This document shows, one piece after another, positions 50,493 through 58,550 of a DNA stretch of 64,000 nt (position 1 is the first letter of the stretch; each line of letters starts with the position of its first letter). The notes beneath the pieces were generated by a model, which saw only the letters and a list, made by a program, of their open reading frames with translations, was not told where the DNA came from and did no database searches. The translations under genes were made by a program, and so were the position numbers. This stretch comes from Flavobacteriales bacterium (lineage in GTDB: Bacteria > Bacteroidota > Bacteroidia > Flavobacteriales_F > PHOS-HE28), in NCBI GenBank assembly GCA_016713875.1, contig JADJOI010000003.1, positions 930,001-994,000 on the forward strand, read 5' to 3'.

Positions 50493-51221
50493 ATGATCAT
50501 CCGCTCACTGTTGACCGCCGTCGTTGTCGTACTGCTTACGGCCTGTTCCAATGAGGTCACCGGCCAGAAGGGCCGCAACGCTCCGCTAAAGTCGAACATC
50601 GACTCGGTGAGTTACGGCATCGGCACCGACATCGGCCACAACATGAAACTGAGCGGGCTCGATTCGCTGAACGTCGATGCGATGGCCATGGGTATCCGCG
50701 ATGGGCTCGACAGCGCGGAGCGGATCAACGCGGATAACGTGCGAGCGCTTGTGCAGGCGTACATGCTGGCGGCGCAGAAGAAGGTGATGGAACGTGAGCA
50801 GAAGGAGGGGGAGGAGAACTTGCGGAAGGGTGAGGCTTGGTTGGCGGAGAACGGCAAGAAGCCGGGCATCACCACCACGCCTTCCGGACTTCAGTATGAG
50901 GTCCTGCAGGCCGGCACGGGGCCCAAGCCGACCGCCGATGATGTGGTGAAGGTGAATTACCGCGGCACGCTGTTGGATGGCACCGAGTTCGACAGTTCAT
51001 ATAAGCATGGGCAACCGGCCATGTTCGGCGTGGGCAATGTGATCGCGGGCTGGGCGGAGGCCATTCAGCTCATGTCCGTCGGTTCCCGCTACAAGCTCTA
51101 CATCCCAGCTGCTCTTGCGTACGGCAACAGCCGTGGTCCCGGAGGCGACCTTCCGCCGAACAGCGCGCTACTGTTCGAGGTGGAACTGCTGGAGATCGTG
51201 CCCCCGGCCCAGGGACGCTAA
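50493..51221 (+). CDS. Lipoprotein FKBP-type peptidyl-prolyl isomerase (Mip-like)
   Basis: A 242-aa protein. The lipoprotein signal ends LLTAC|S. Residues about 30-120 form the helical dimerisation domain of Mip/FkpA proteins (DSVSYGIGTDIGHNMKLSGL, AYMLAAQKKVMEREQKEGEE). The C-terminal FKBP domain has VNYRGTLLDGTEFDSSYKHG, then VIAGWAEAIQLMSVGSRYKL, YIPAALAYGNSRGPGGDLPP and LLFEVELLEI. It assists folding of envelope proteins. Its stop overlaps that of the convergent DUF551 gene. Confidence 0.93.
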   Translation: MIIRSLLTAVVVVLLTACSNEVTGQKGRNAPLKSNIDSVSYGIGTDIGHNMKLSGLDSLNVDAMAMGIRDGLDSAERINADNVRALVQAYMLAAQKKVMEREQKEGEENLRKGEAWLAENGKKPGITTTPSGLQYEVLQAGTGPKPTADDVVKVNYRGTLLDGTEFDSSYKHGQPAMFGVGNVIAGWAEAIQLMSVGSRYKLYIPAALAYGNSRGPGGDLPPNSALLFEVELLEIVPPAQGR

Positions 51222-51499
51222 GCGCCAGGGCCTATGGGAAGTGGTCGCCAATGCGTGACCGCTTCGAAGAACTGGTTGCTTGATCCCTCACCCGCCCACA
51301 GGTGAGGGGATGTGGCCTTGCCGGTCTTGCTCGGATTCTGCGCGAAATGGTCCTTCAGGAATCGCAGGATGACAACCTCGCGCAGCTCCGTCGCGCCGGT
51401 CTTTCCGGGCAGATACACATGGTGCCCTGGCACCCAGCAGAGCACGCGGTCCCCGTTGCCGGGCAGGCGTTCCGTGATGCTGATCCACCCGTTGCTCAC
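51218..51499 (-). CDS. DUF551-like protein
   Basis: A 93-aa protein from a GTG start. WISITERLPGNGDRVLCWVP at the N-terminus and FFEAVTHWRPLPIGP at the end are the conserved ends of DUF551, a small domain frequent in phages and bacterial accessory genes. The function is unknown. No RBS signal decides the start. Confidence 0.7.
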   Translation of the reverse strand: MSNGWISITERLPGNGDRVLCWVPGHHVYLPGKTGATELREVVILRFLKDHFAQNPSKTGKATSPHLWAGEGSSNQFFEAVTHWRPLPIGPGA

Positions 51500-51529
51500 G
51501 GGGCCAAGTTAACCTGTGCTCCGGTGAGC

Positions 51530-53083
51530 TTAGGCCAGCACAGGCCGGTCGGGACCGAGGATCAGGCCGATGAGCTTCTCACCGGCCGTCCGCAGTGCGC
51601 CAAGTGCCGGGGTCTCCGGTCGTGCGGCCAGCTTTTCCACCTCCTTTTTCACCAGGAAGTTGATGAGGTCATCGTGGATGTCGAGCCCGGACGTGGTGAC
51701 CCGGCCTTTGTCCGCTACCACCCAGTGCCAGAGCAGAGCGATGGCGAGGCGGACGCTGCTGCGGTCGTGCGTGCGACCGTCGAGCTCGATCCGCGACGCC
51801 CCGGTCTCCATGGCCGACAGGCCGAGCAGGCCGGTGCGCACGGCGCGTACCAGTCCGTCCACGGAGATGTCCCCCTCAGGTCGGCGTATCAGGTCGCTCA
51901 CTGCGATGCTCTCTCGCCGTTGGACCGCGAACTGATGGCTGGCCCCCATGTGTTTGTTGAATTCGGTCATCGCCGCGTTCACCAGGCCCGGATGGGCCAT
52001 CAGGGTCCCGTCCATGCCCAGGGCGGCCTCGTGCTCCTTGTCGTTGAGCATCTCCAGGAGGGCCGGCTTTGGACGTCCTTGCCCCGAGTGCGGGAGCCCA
52101 TGTCCCGGTGTGCCTAAGGCGTGCGCGCCACGTCGATGGCAGGTGCCGATCACGGTGCGCGCCAGCGATTCCAGCAGGCCGAGATCCATGCCGAACCGTT
52201 CGCGGTCGGGGAACACGCCGCTTTCTCGGCTGGTGAACAGGGCGATGTGATCGGCCACGTATGCCGCATTGTCCAGTGCCAGGCCGCCGGCATGCGGGGC
52301 GAGTTCGAAGAGGATCTCCTCGGACTCGAGGGCTCCGATCACATTGTCCACGAACACCGTGGCCCTGATGCTGCCCCGATCGAGGCCGAGGCTCTCCTCC
52401 AGGGCGTCGAACACATCGTTCCATAGCCGAGCTTCCAAATGCCCCTGGACATCGCGCAGGTACACATGGATGCTTCGCTGGCGCTCCAGCAGTGATGCAC
52501 CATGGTGATGAACGAGCATGACCAGGTCGAAGAGCCCGGCCACTGCCGGACGGCCCCCATGGCGGACCATGGACTCGGTGGCGCCCAGGGGACGAAGGGC
52601 CACGGCCAATCGAGTCGTGTTGGAAGCATGGGGACGGATACGGCCGCCTTCGGGAATGATGCGACTGAGCCGCCCCTTCGCTGCACGGCCGATGGCCCGA
52701 TGGGCTCGCAGCAGGTTGGCCTTGTGTCCGGCAGCCAGGTCGAATAGATCCGCGATGTAGGTCTTCGCACCTGCGTTGAGGCCTTCGATGATGCTCTGTC
52801 GATCGGCCGGGCCGATCACCTCCACCCGGCGCTCCATCCAGTTCGTGGGCAGAGGTTCCACGGACCAGTCCGCCTGGCGGATGTGCTGCGTATCGGCCAG
52901 CCGTTCAACAGCGCCTCCGGCCAGGCGCTCCCGCCGCACAAGGCGCTCCTCCGCAAGGCGCTCGATGCGCGGCGCGAACCGTTCCTCAAGCCCCGTCAGC
53001 AGGTCCAAGAGCGAAGGGGTCAGGGCCGGGTCGGTGGTCACAACGCGCTGAGGAGGCATGGTCAGGATGACGGGACGGTACAT
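51530..53083 (-). CDS. Divergent malate synthase-family protein
   Basis: A 517-aa protein with the malate synthase A layout: RRVEVIGPADRQSIIEGLNA, GAKTYIADLFDL, the HLEARLWNDVFDALEESLGL helix, GSIRATVFVDNVIGALESEE, IGTCHRRGAHALG and GMDGTLMAHPGLV. Some positions expected at the active site differ: RPRGWH is RPLGAT, the Mg-ligand Glu in ATVLIET is Asp (ATVFVDN), and the GRWDYI segment is LDNAAYVADHI. So it may have lost or changed activity. No isocitrate lyase gene is in the window. It diverges from the M16 genes across a gap with ACGAAAT repeats. An ATG at 53059 is an alternative start. Confidence 0.7.
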   Translation of the reverse strand: MYRPVILTMPPQRVVTTDPALTPSLLDLLTGLEERFAPRIERLAEERLVRRERLAGGAVERLADTQHIRQADWSVEPLPTNWMERRVEVIGPADRQSIIEGLNAGAKTYIADLFDLAAGHKANLLRAHRAIGRAAKGRLSRIIPEGGRIRPHASNTTRLAVALRPLGATESMVRHGGRPAVAGLFDLVMLVHHHGASLLERQRSIHVYLRDVQGHLEARLWNDVFDALEESLGLDRGSIRATVFVDNVIGALESEEILFELAPHAGGLALDNAAYVADHIALFTSRESGVFPDRERFGMDLGLLESLARTVIGTCHRRGAHALGTPGHGLPHSGQGRPKPALLEMLNDKEHEAALGMDGTLMAHPGLVNAAMTEFNKHMGASHQFAVQRRESIAVSDLIRRPEGDISVDGLVRAVRTGLLGLSAMETGASRIELDGRTHDRSSVRLAIALLWHWVVADKGRVTTSGLDIHDDLINFLVKKEVEKLAARPETPALGALRTAGEKLIGLILGPDRPVLA

Positions 53084-53087
53084 GATA

Positions 53088-53127
53088 TCGACGAAATGAC
53101 GAAATCTGTCGACGAATCTACCGAATG
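53088..53127. promoter_or_regulatory. Possible operator: ACGAAAT direct repeats
   Basis: ACGAAAT at 53091-53097 and 53099-53105, ACGAAT at 53112-53117 and CCGAAT at 53121-53126, two of them preceded by TCG. They lie just upstream of the malate-synthase-like start and about 170 bp before the M16 gene. They may bind a regulator; no pairing partner gene is obvious. Confidence 0.3.
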
Positions 53128-53294
53128 GTCAGACCAACTGTCAAGCGGCACGATGGACGCTACGCGGTTGATGGGCGTCGAGCGCAACGGAGGATGGGGC
53201 TCCATCGACGGCCTGCGGTTGCAGATCGCGGACGTACTTTTGGCCGCCCTGCCCGGTGCCCACGGCACTGCAGCGGGCACCCAAGCCGACCGGC

Positions 53295-54613
53295 ATGCGG
53301 AGAACAACCACCCTTCTTCTGGCCCCAATGCTCGCCATCCCGCTCACAGCGCAGAAAGGCGCCATCGCGTTCACGGAGTTCGACCTTGACAACGGCCTTC
53401 ACGTCATCGTGCATGAGGACCACGGCACCCCGATCGTGGCGGTGAGCGTGATGTACCACGTGGGCAGCAAGGATGAGCGGGCTGACCGGCGCGGATTCGC
53501 CCACTTCTTCGAGCATCTGCTCTTCGAGGATCGGCGAACATCGGTCGCGGGGAATTCAGCAAGCACGTGGAGAAGGCCGGCGGTGTGCTGAACGCGAACA
53601 CCAACGGCGATCGCACCTACTACTACGAGGTGCTGCCCAGCAATCAACTTGAGCTCGGGCTCTGGCTGGAGAGCGAACGCATGCTCCATGCCCGGGTGGA
53701 TCAGAAGGGGATCGACACCCAGCGCGAGGTGGTGAAGGAGGAGCGCCGTCAGCGCTACGAGAACCAACCATATGGCAGCATCCTGATCGAGGTGCTGAAG
53801 CGGGCGTATACCGTCCACCCGTATCAGTGGCCCACGATCGGTTTCATGGAGGACCTGAACGCCGCCAGCGAGCAGGACTACGTTGATTTCTACAAGACCT
53901 ACTACGTGCCCAACAATGCCGTCCTCGTGGTCGCCGGCGATGTGAAGGCTGCGGATACGCGCAAGCTGGTCGAGAAGTACTTCGCCGCCATTCCCCGTGG
54001 GAAGGACATCGTGCGTCCCACGGCCATGGAGCCTCCGCTCAAAGGTGAGGTCCGCGACGTGGTGCATGATCAGATCCAGCTTCCGGCGGTGGTACAGGCC
54101 TATAGGATCCCGGCGTACGGCACGGCCGATTTCTACGCGGTGGACATGCTGAACCGCCTGCTGAGCAACGGCAACAGCTCCCGCTTGAACGTGGAGCTCA
54201 AGGACCGCGCACAAAAGGCGCTCTATGTGGGCGCGTTCAGTTCCCCGTTCGAGCATCCCGGTCTGGCGATCGCGTTCGCCATCGCCAACATGGGGGTTCC
54301 CGCAGAGGAGCTGGAGAAGGCGATGGATGCCGAGTTCGCCAAGGTCCGGGAAGGGCTTGTGCCCCAGCTCGAGCTGGAGAAGCTCAAGGCGCAACTTGAA
54401 ACGGAGTTCGTCCGGGACAACAGCCGAGTGGCCGGTGTGGCCTCGAACCTGGCCACGGCCCACACCTTCCTCGGTGGCGCGCAGATGGCCACCCGGGAAC
54501 TGGAGCGTTACCTGTCCGTGACACCGGAGGACCTGCAACGGGTGGCCAAGGAGTACTTCTCGCCGGATGCGCGGGTGGTGCTGCATTACCTGCCCAAGAA
54601 CCAGAAGCCGTGA
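53295..54613 (+). CDS. M16 zinc peptidase, catalytic subunit (one-base frameshift)
   Basis: About 439 aa after frame repair. The signal peptide ends PLTAQ. The zinc motif is inverted HxxEH: GFAHFFEHLLFEG. The next segment, SANIGRGEFSKHVEKAGGVL, lies in another frame from about 53530; one extra G (GAGGGATCG) joins them. Then NANTNGDRTYYYEVLPSN, the second zinc ligand region VVKEERRQRYENQPYG, and a second M16 domain from about 220. It is the active partner of a pair with the next gene, which lacks HxxEH. Likely a periplasmic or outer-membrane-associated protease. Confidence 0.82.
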
Positions 54614-54615
54614 TC

Positions 54616-56760
54616 ATGCGCCCCGCCTTGTCCCACCCCTACATGGCCGGCCTGCTTCTGGCCGCCTTCACCCCTTGCATTCCGATGAACGCCCAGGTCG
54701 ACCGAAGCAAGCCGCCCCGACCGGCTCCGGCCCCCGCCGTGAACGTGGGGCAGCACACCACCTTCCTGCTCGAGAACAGCATGCGGGTGATCGTGGTGGA
54801 GGACCATCAGCAGCCGCTGGTGAGCGTGCAGGTGCGGTTCGACATCGAACCGGTGCTGCAGGGCGACAAGATGGGATACATCGACCTCATGGGCGAGGTC
54901 CTTGCCGCCGGCACATCGGCCATGGACAAGGAGACCCTCGACCGCACGGTGGACCAGCTCGGAGGGGACCTGAGCACGACCAGTGACGGGGTGTACGCCT
55001 CCTGCCTGAAGAAGAACTTCAGTGCGCTGTTCGATGTGGTGCATGCAGTGGTCACCACCCCCAGCTTTCCGGAGGCCGAGTTCGAGAAGGCGCGCAAGCG
55101 CATGCTGAGCGGACTGCAGAGCCGGAAGGATGACCCGGACGGCATCGCGGACGTCGTGGGGCGGGTGCTCACCTTCAGCAAAGGCTATCCCTATGGCGAG
55201 ATCCCTACGGAAAAGAGCGTGGGGAAGGTGGAACGCAAGCACCTCGAAGCGTACTACAAGCGGTTCTTCCGGCCCGAGAAGGCGTATCTGGTGTTGGTGG
55301 GCGACCTGAGCGAACAAGAGGCCAGGCAGGCAGCGGAGAAACGGTTCGGTACGTGGCGTCCGGCACCGGCGGCCGTTTCCACGGATGCCAACGGTCAGGA
55401 GGTCGTCGACGGGCTTGGCGCCGTCGTGCGACCGACCAAGACGCCCAAGCCGTCGCGTGTCCGGCGTGTGGCCATCGTGGACCGTCCCGGTGCGCCCCAA
55501 TCGGTGGTACGGGTGGTGTTCCCAGTGGACCTGAAACCGAACGACCCCATGGCGCTGGCCGGGCAGGTGTTGAACACCGTTCTTGGCGGAGGCGTGTTCA
55601 ACGCCCGCCTGATGCAGAACCTGCGCGAGGACAAGGGGTACACCTACGGCGCGTACAGCAGCCTGGATGCCGACCGGTACTGCGGCCATTTCAGTGCCGG
55701 GGCCAGCGTGCGCACCGAGGTCACCGACAGTGCGGCGAATGAGATGGTCTTCGAACTGGAGCATATGCGGCTGAACGGGGTGAAGCCGGACGAACTGGCG
55801 CTCGCCAAGAGCTTCATGGCCGGCAGCTTCGCCCGATCCCTGGAGGACCCCCGGACCGTGGCCCGCTTCGCCCTCAACACCTACCTGTACGACCTGCCCA
55901 AGGACCACTACGCCAGCTACCTCCAGCAGCTCGATACCGTGAGCTCCGCCAGCGTGATGGCCGCCGCCGAACGCTTCCTGCACCCGGATCATGCCGCCAT
56001 CCTGGTCGTGGGCGACATGGAACGGGTGGGCAACAAGCTGGTCCAGCTCAGCTTCGAACGGGGCTTGATGCAGCTCGACGAGAACGGAGACCCCTATCGG
56101 GAGGAACTCGGGCCGGTACCTCCCGGCGTCACCCCGCAGACCGTGCTGGAGGCGTACTTCAAGGCCATCGGCGGGCGCGAGGCCGTGGAAGGGGTCCGCA
56201 GCCTCAAGCGGAGCATGAGCACCACCATGATGGGCATGCCGGTCACCGTCACCGAGTGGAACGCCGAGCCCGACCGGTACGCGCTGGACATGCGCAGCGG
56301 GACCATGCTGCTGGAACAGGTGCGTTGCGATGGTACACGGGCCAAGCGCTACGGTCCCGAAGGCGCGGAGGAGATCATCGAGATGGAACTGGAGGAGATG
56401 GAGATGAACGCCCCTCCATTCCCGGAGCTCCACTACGCCAAGATGGGCCGCTTGGTCCTGCCCGGGACCGTGCAGGTCAACGGGGAGCCGGCGTACAAGC
56501 TGATGGTGATGACGGACATGGGTTCGACCTTTTCCGAGTTCTACAGCGTGGCCTCGGGCCTGAAACTGCGCCGGGAGGAGATGAAGGCCACCCCGGAGGG
56601 CACCATGAAGGTCTCCTCCGATCGGAAGGACTACCGGGCCGTGAAAGGAGTGCTGTTCCCGCACCTCATCGTGCAGAAAGGCCCGGTCGACATGTCCCTG
56701 TCGGTGACGGAGATCCTGGTGAACGGGGCTTCGGACGCCAAGCACTACACGGTGGAGTAG
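54616..56760 (+). CDS. M16-family inactive partner fused to a LolA-like domain
   Basis: A 714-aa protein with a signal peptide ending PMNAQ. Two M16 domains: the first has DKMGYIDLMGEVLAAGTSAM where catalytic members have HxxEH, so it cannot bind zinc; the second has the conserved LMQNLREDKGYTYGAYSSLD, the R/Y pair that binds substrate in the regulatory subunit. Residues about 505-714 form an extra beta-rich domain (YFKAIGGREAVEGVRSLKRS, YALDMRSGTMLLEQVR, VMTDMGSTFSEFYSVASGLK), resembling LolA/LppX-type lipoprotein-sorting folds. The ATG at 54616 lies 2 bp after the previous stop; a GTG at 54610 also overlaps it. Confidence 0.82.
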   Translation: MRPALSHPYMAGLLLAAFTPCIPMNAQVDRSKPPRPAPAPAVNVGQHTTFLLENSMRVIVVEDHQQPLVSVQVRFDIEPVLQGDKMGYIDLMGEVLAAGTSAMDKETLDRTVDQLGGDLSTTSDGVYASCLKKNFSALFDVVHAVVTTPSFPEAEFEKARKRMLSGLQSRKDDPDGIADVVGRVLTFSKGYPYGEIPTEKSVGKVERKHLEAYYKRFFRPEKAYLVLVGDLSEQEARQAAEKRFGTWRPAPAAVSTDANGQEVVDGLGAVVRPTKTPKPSRVRRVAIVDRPGAPQSVVRVVFPVDLKPNDPMALAGQVLNTVLGGGVFNARLMQNLREDKGYTYGAYSSLDADRYCGHFSAGASVRTEVTDSAANEMVFELEHMRLNGVKPDELALAKSFMAGSFARSLEDPRTVARFALNTYLYDLPKDHYASYLQQLDTVSSASVMAAAERFLHPDHAAILVVGDMERVGNKLVQLSFERGLMQLDENGDPYREELGPVPPGVTPQTVLEAYFKAIGGREAVEGVRSLKRSMSTTMMGMPVTVTEWNAEPDRYALDMRSGTMLLEQVRCDGTRAKRYGPEGAEEIIEMELEEMEMNAPPFPELHYAKMGRLVLPGTVQVNGEPAYKLMVMTDMGSTFSEFYSVASGLKLRREEMKATPEGTMKVSSDRKDYRAVKGVLFPHLIVQKGPVDMSLSVTEILVNGASDAKHYTVE

Positions 56761-56985
56761 CTCATCTTCCGGAGGACCGTCCATCGCCCCCCGGACAGCG
56801 CGTCCGATGGACCGCGGTTGATTCCGGTTTGAGCCTTCCTGCGGATCGGGATCGCGAGCCCCCGGCTGATGGCAGCAGAGCCACCGGTCCGGAGTATATG
56901 GTCGAGAGGCTGTGGAGAAGTTCGCGCCGTGGGTCGTTCCGACCGCTCGTGTGCCGGGCATAACTTGATCGAAATTCCGGAACCC

Positions 56986-58374
56986 ATGCGGTACACCAAA
57001 ATGTTGACGGCCCTGCTCGCCCTGGGTATGGCCCCGCTCGTTCAGGCCCAGCCGGGCTGTAGCGAAGAGCTTACGCTCACCCTGCGCACGGACGTGGACG
57101 CCTCACAGACGTCCTGGGAGATCACCCTCGGGGGCACTTCGACGGTCCTGTGCTCGGGAGGTGGCTACACGCCGAACACGCTGTTGAACCTGACCTGCTG
57201 CGTGGATCCGGGGTGCTACTCCCTTCGGGTCTTCGACAGCTTCGGGGACGGAATGAACGCGAACGGCTATTACATCCTGTATGACGTGCACGGTGAGCGC
57301 ATCATTGACAACCGGGATAACGGTGACTTCGGCTCCGTGAGCACGGTGGCCAATAACGCGCCGTTCTGCGTGCCCATCGGTCCCGACCGGTTGATCGAGG
57401 CGCTCTGCGACCGCGGCGACCTGATCTATGGCAACCTGTTGATCGCGCATCCCGAGCCTGCCGTGGTGTCCGCTTACCAACCCGGGGTGCAGCTCGCCCT
57501 TCAGAACGCCAACTATGGTTACCAGTTCTGGTTGTTCGACCCCAATGGCAGCTATTCCCGGCGGGTATACATCCACAACGGCACCTACAACGGTTGGGAC
57601 TCGAACGACCCGGAGCGGGCCTCCTACCTGAATTATGCCTGGCTGCAGACCCTGCCGGTTCCGATGGACCAGTGGCTCAATGTGCGCATCCGCGCACGGA
57701 TCGCCGGGACGTACCGTGAGTTCGGCCCCGCCTGTCGGATCCATCTCAACCCGGAGAAGCCACCCTGCAACACCACGCGCTTGGTGGACCGGCCGAACGA
57801 CCCGAAGTTCTCCTGCGGGGTCACCCGGACCTTCGGTGGAAGCGACCGGCTGTACGCCTTCAAACGGACGAGCGCCGACCGGTATCAGTTCGAGTTCAGC
57901 AACACGGGTTCCGGGTACCTCAGGCGCATCTCCCTCCCCACGTCCGGCGTCATCCTCAACTGGCTGACGCAGCCTCTGGTGGCGGGCACCACCTACAATG
58001 TGCGCGTACGGATCAGCTACGATACCGGGCAGAGTTGGTGCAACTGGGGCCCGAGCTGTTGGATGGCCATCGGAACCACACCGGGTGACGGTGGTCTGGA
58101 GAAGGTCCTGACGCCCGAGGCTGCCTCGCTGTGGCCGAATCCGACGGACGGGTCGCCGGTGCAGGTCGCACTGGGTGACGGATGGGCGCAGGACATGCCG
58201 GTGGAGCTGCTGGTGATCGCGAACGATGGGCGGATCGTCCTCCGGCAACGCCTAGGCGCGGCGCTCGATGGTCCGTTCGCACAGCTGGGCGTGGCCGGGC
58301 TGGCACCGGGCACGTACATCGTGCGGTTGATCCAGGGTGAACGCCTCGCGCAGGAGCGGCTCGTGATCCGCTGA
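56986..58374 (+). CDS. T9SS-secreted protein, paralogue of the C-terminal half of the lamin-tail protein
   Basis: A 462-aa protein. The signal peptide ends PLVQAQ. The module ELTLTLRTDVDASQTSWEIT, CCVDPGCYSLRVFDSFGDGM, NNAPFCVPIGPDRLIEALCD, YQFWLFDPNGSYSRRVYIHN and FSCGVTRTFGGSDRLYAF aligns block by block with the protein at 39138-42098. Ends in a T9SS sorting domain (ASLWPNPTDGSPVQVALG ... LAPGTYIVRLIQGERLAQER). The Cys-rich DSFGDGM-type block is typical of Bacteroidota surface proteins. Function unknown. Confidence 0.78.
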   Translation: MRYTKMLTALLALGMAPLVQAQPGCSEELTLTLRTDVDASQTSWEITLGGTSTVLCSGGGYTPNTLLNLTCCVDPGCYSLRVFDSFGDGMNANGYYILYDVHGERIIDNRDNGDFGSVSTVANNAPFCVPIGPDRLIEALCDRGDLIYGNLLIAHPEPAVVSAYQPGVQLALQNANYGYQFWLFDPNGSYSRRVYIHNGTYNGWDSNDPERASYLNYAWLQTLPVPMDQWLNVRIRARIAGTYREFGPACRIHLNPEKPPCNTTRLVDRPNDPKFSCGVTRTFGGSDRLYAFKRTSADRYQFEFSNTGSGYLRRISLPTSGVILNWLTQPLVAGTTYNVRVRISYDTGQSWCNWGPSCWMAIGTTPGDGGLEKVLTPEAASLWPNPTDGSPVQVALGDGWAQDMPVELLVIANDGRIVLRQRLGAALDGPFAQLGVAGLAPGTYIVRLIQGERLAQERLVIR

Positions 58375-58389
58375 GCATCACAACGATCG

Positions 58390-58415
58390 AAGGCCTCCGG
58401 TGATCCGGGGGCCTT
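58390..58415 (+). terminator. Terminator after the 462-aa T9SS gene
   Basis: AAGGCC-T-CCGG and CCGG-GG-GGCCTTT form a stem around TGAT, followed by TTTG, 16 bp after the stop codon. Confidence 0.6.
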
Positions 58416-58550
58416 TGTCGTTCGTGGAATGGCCGGCGCCACAACGTTCGGTCCGAACGGCCGGGTGAGGCTCCACCTGATGCCTCATTACCCTGAGAGG
58501 GTGGCAGCGGCCGCGCTTTTCGCCACCTTCACCGGATCCATCCCGCTCCC

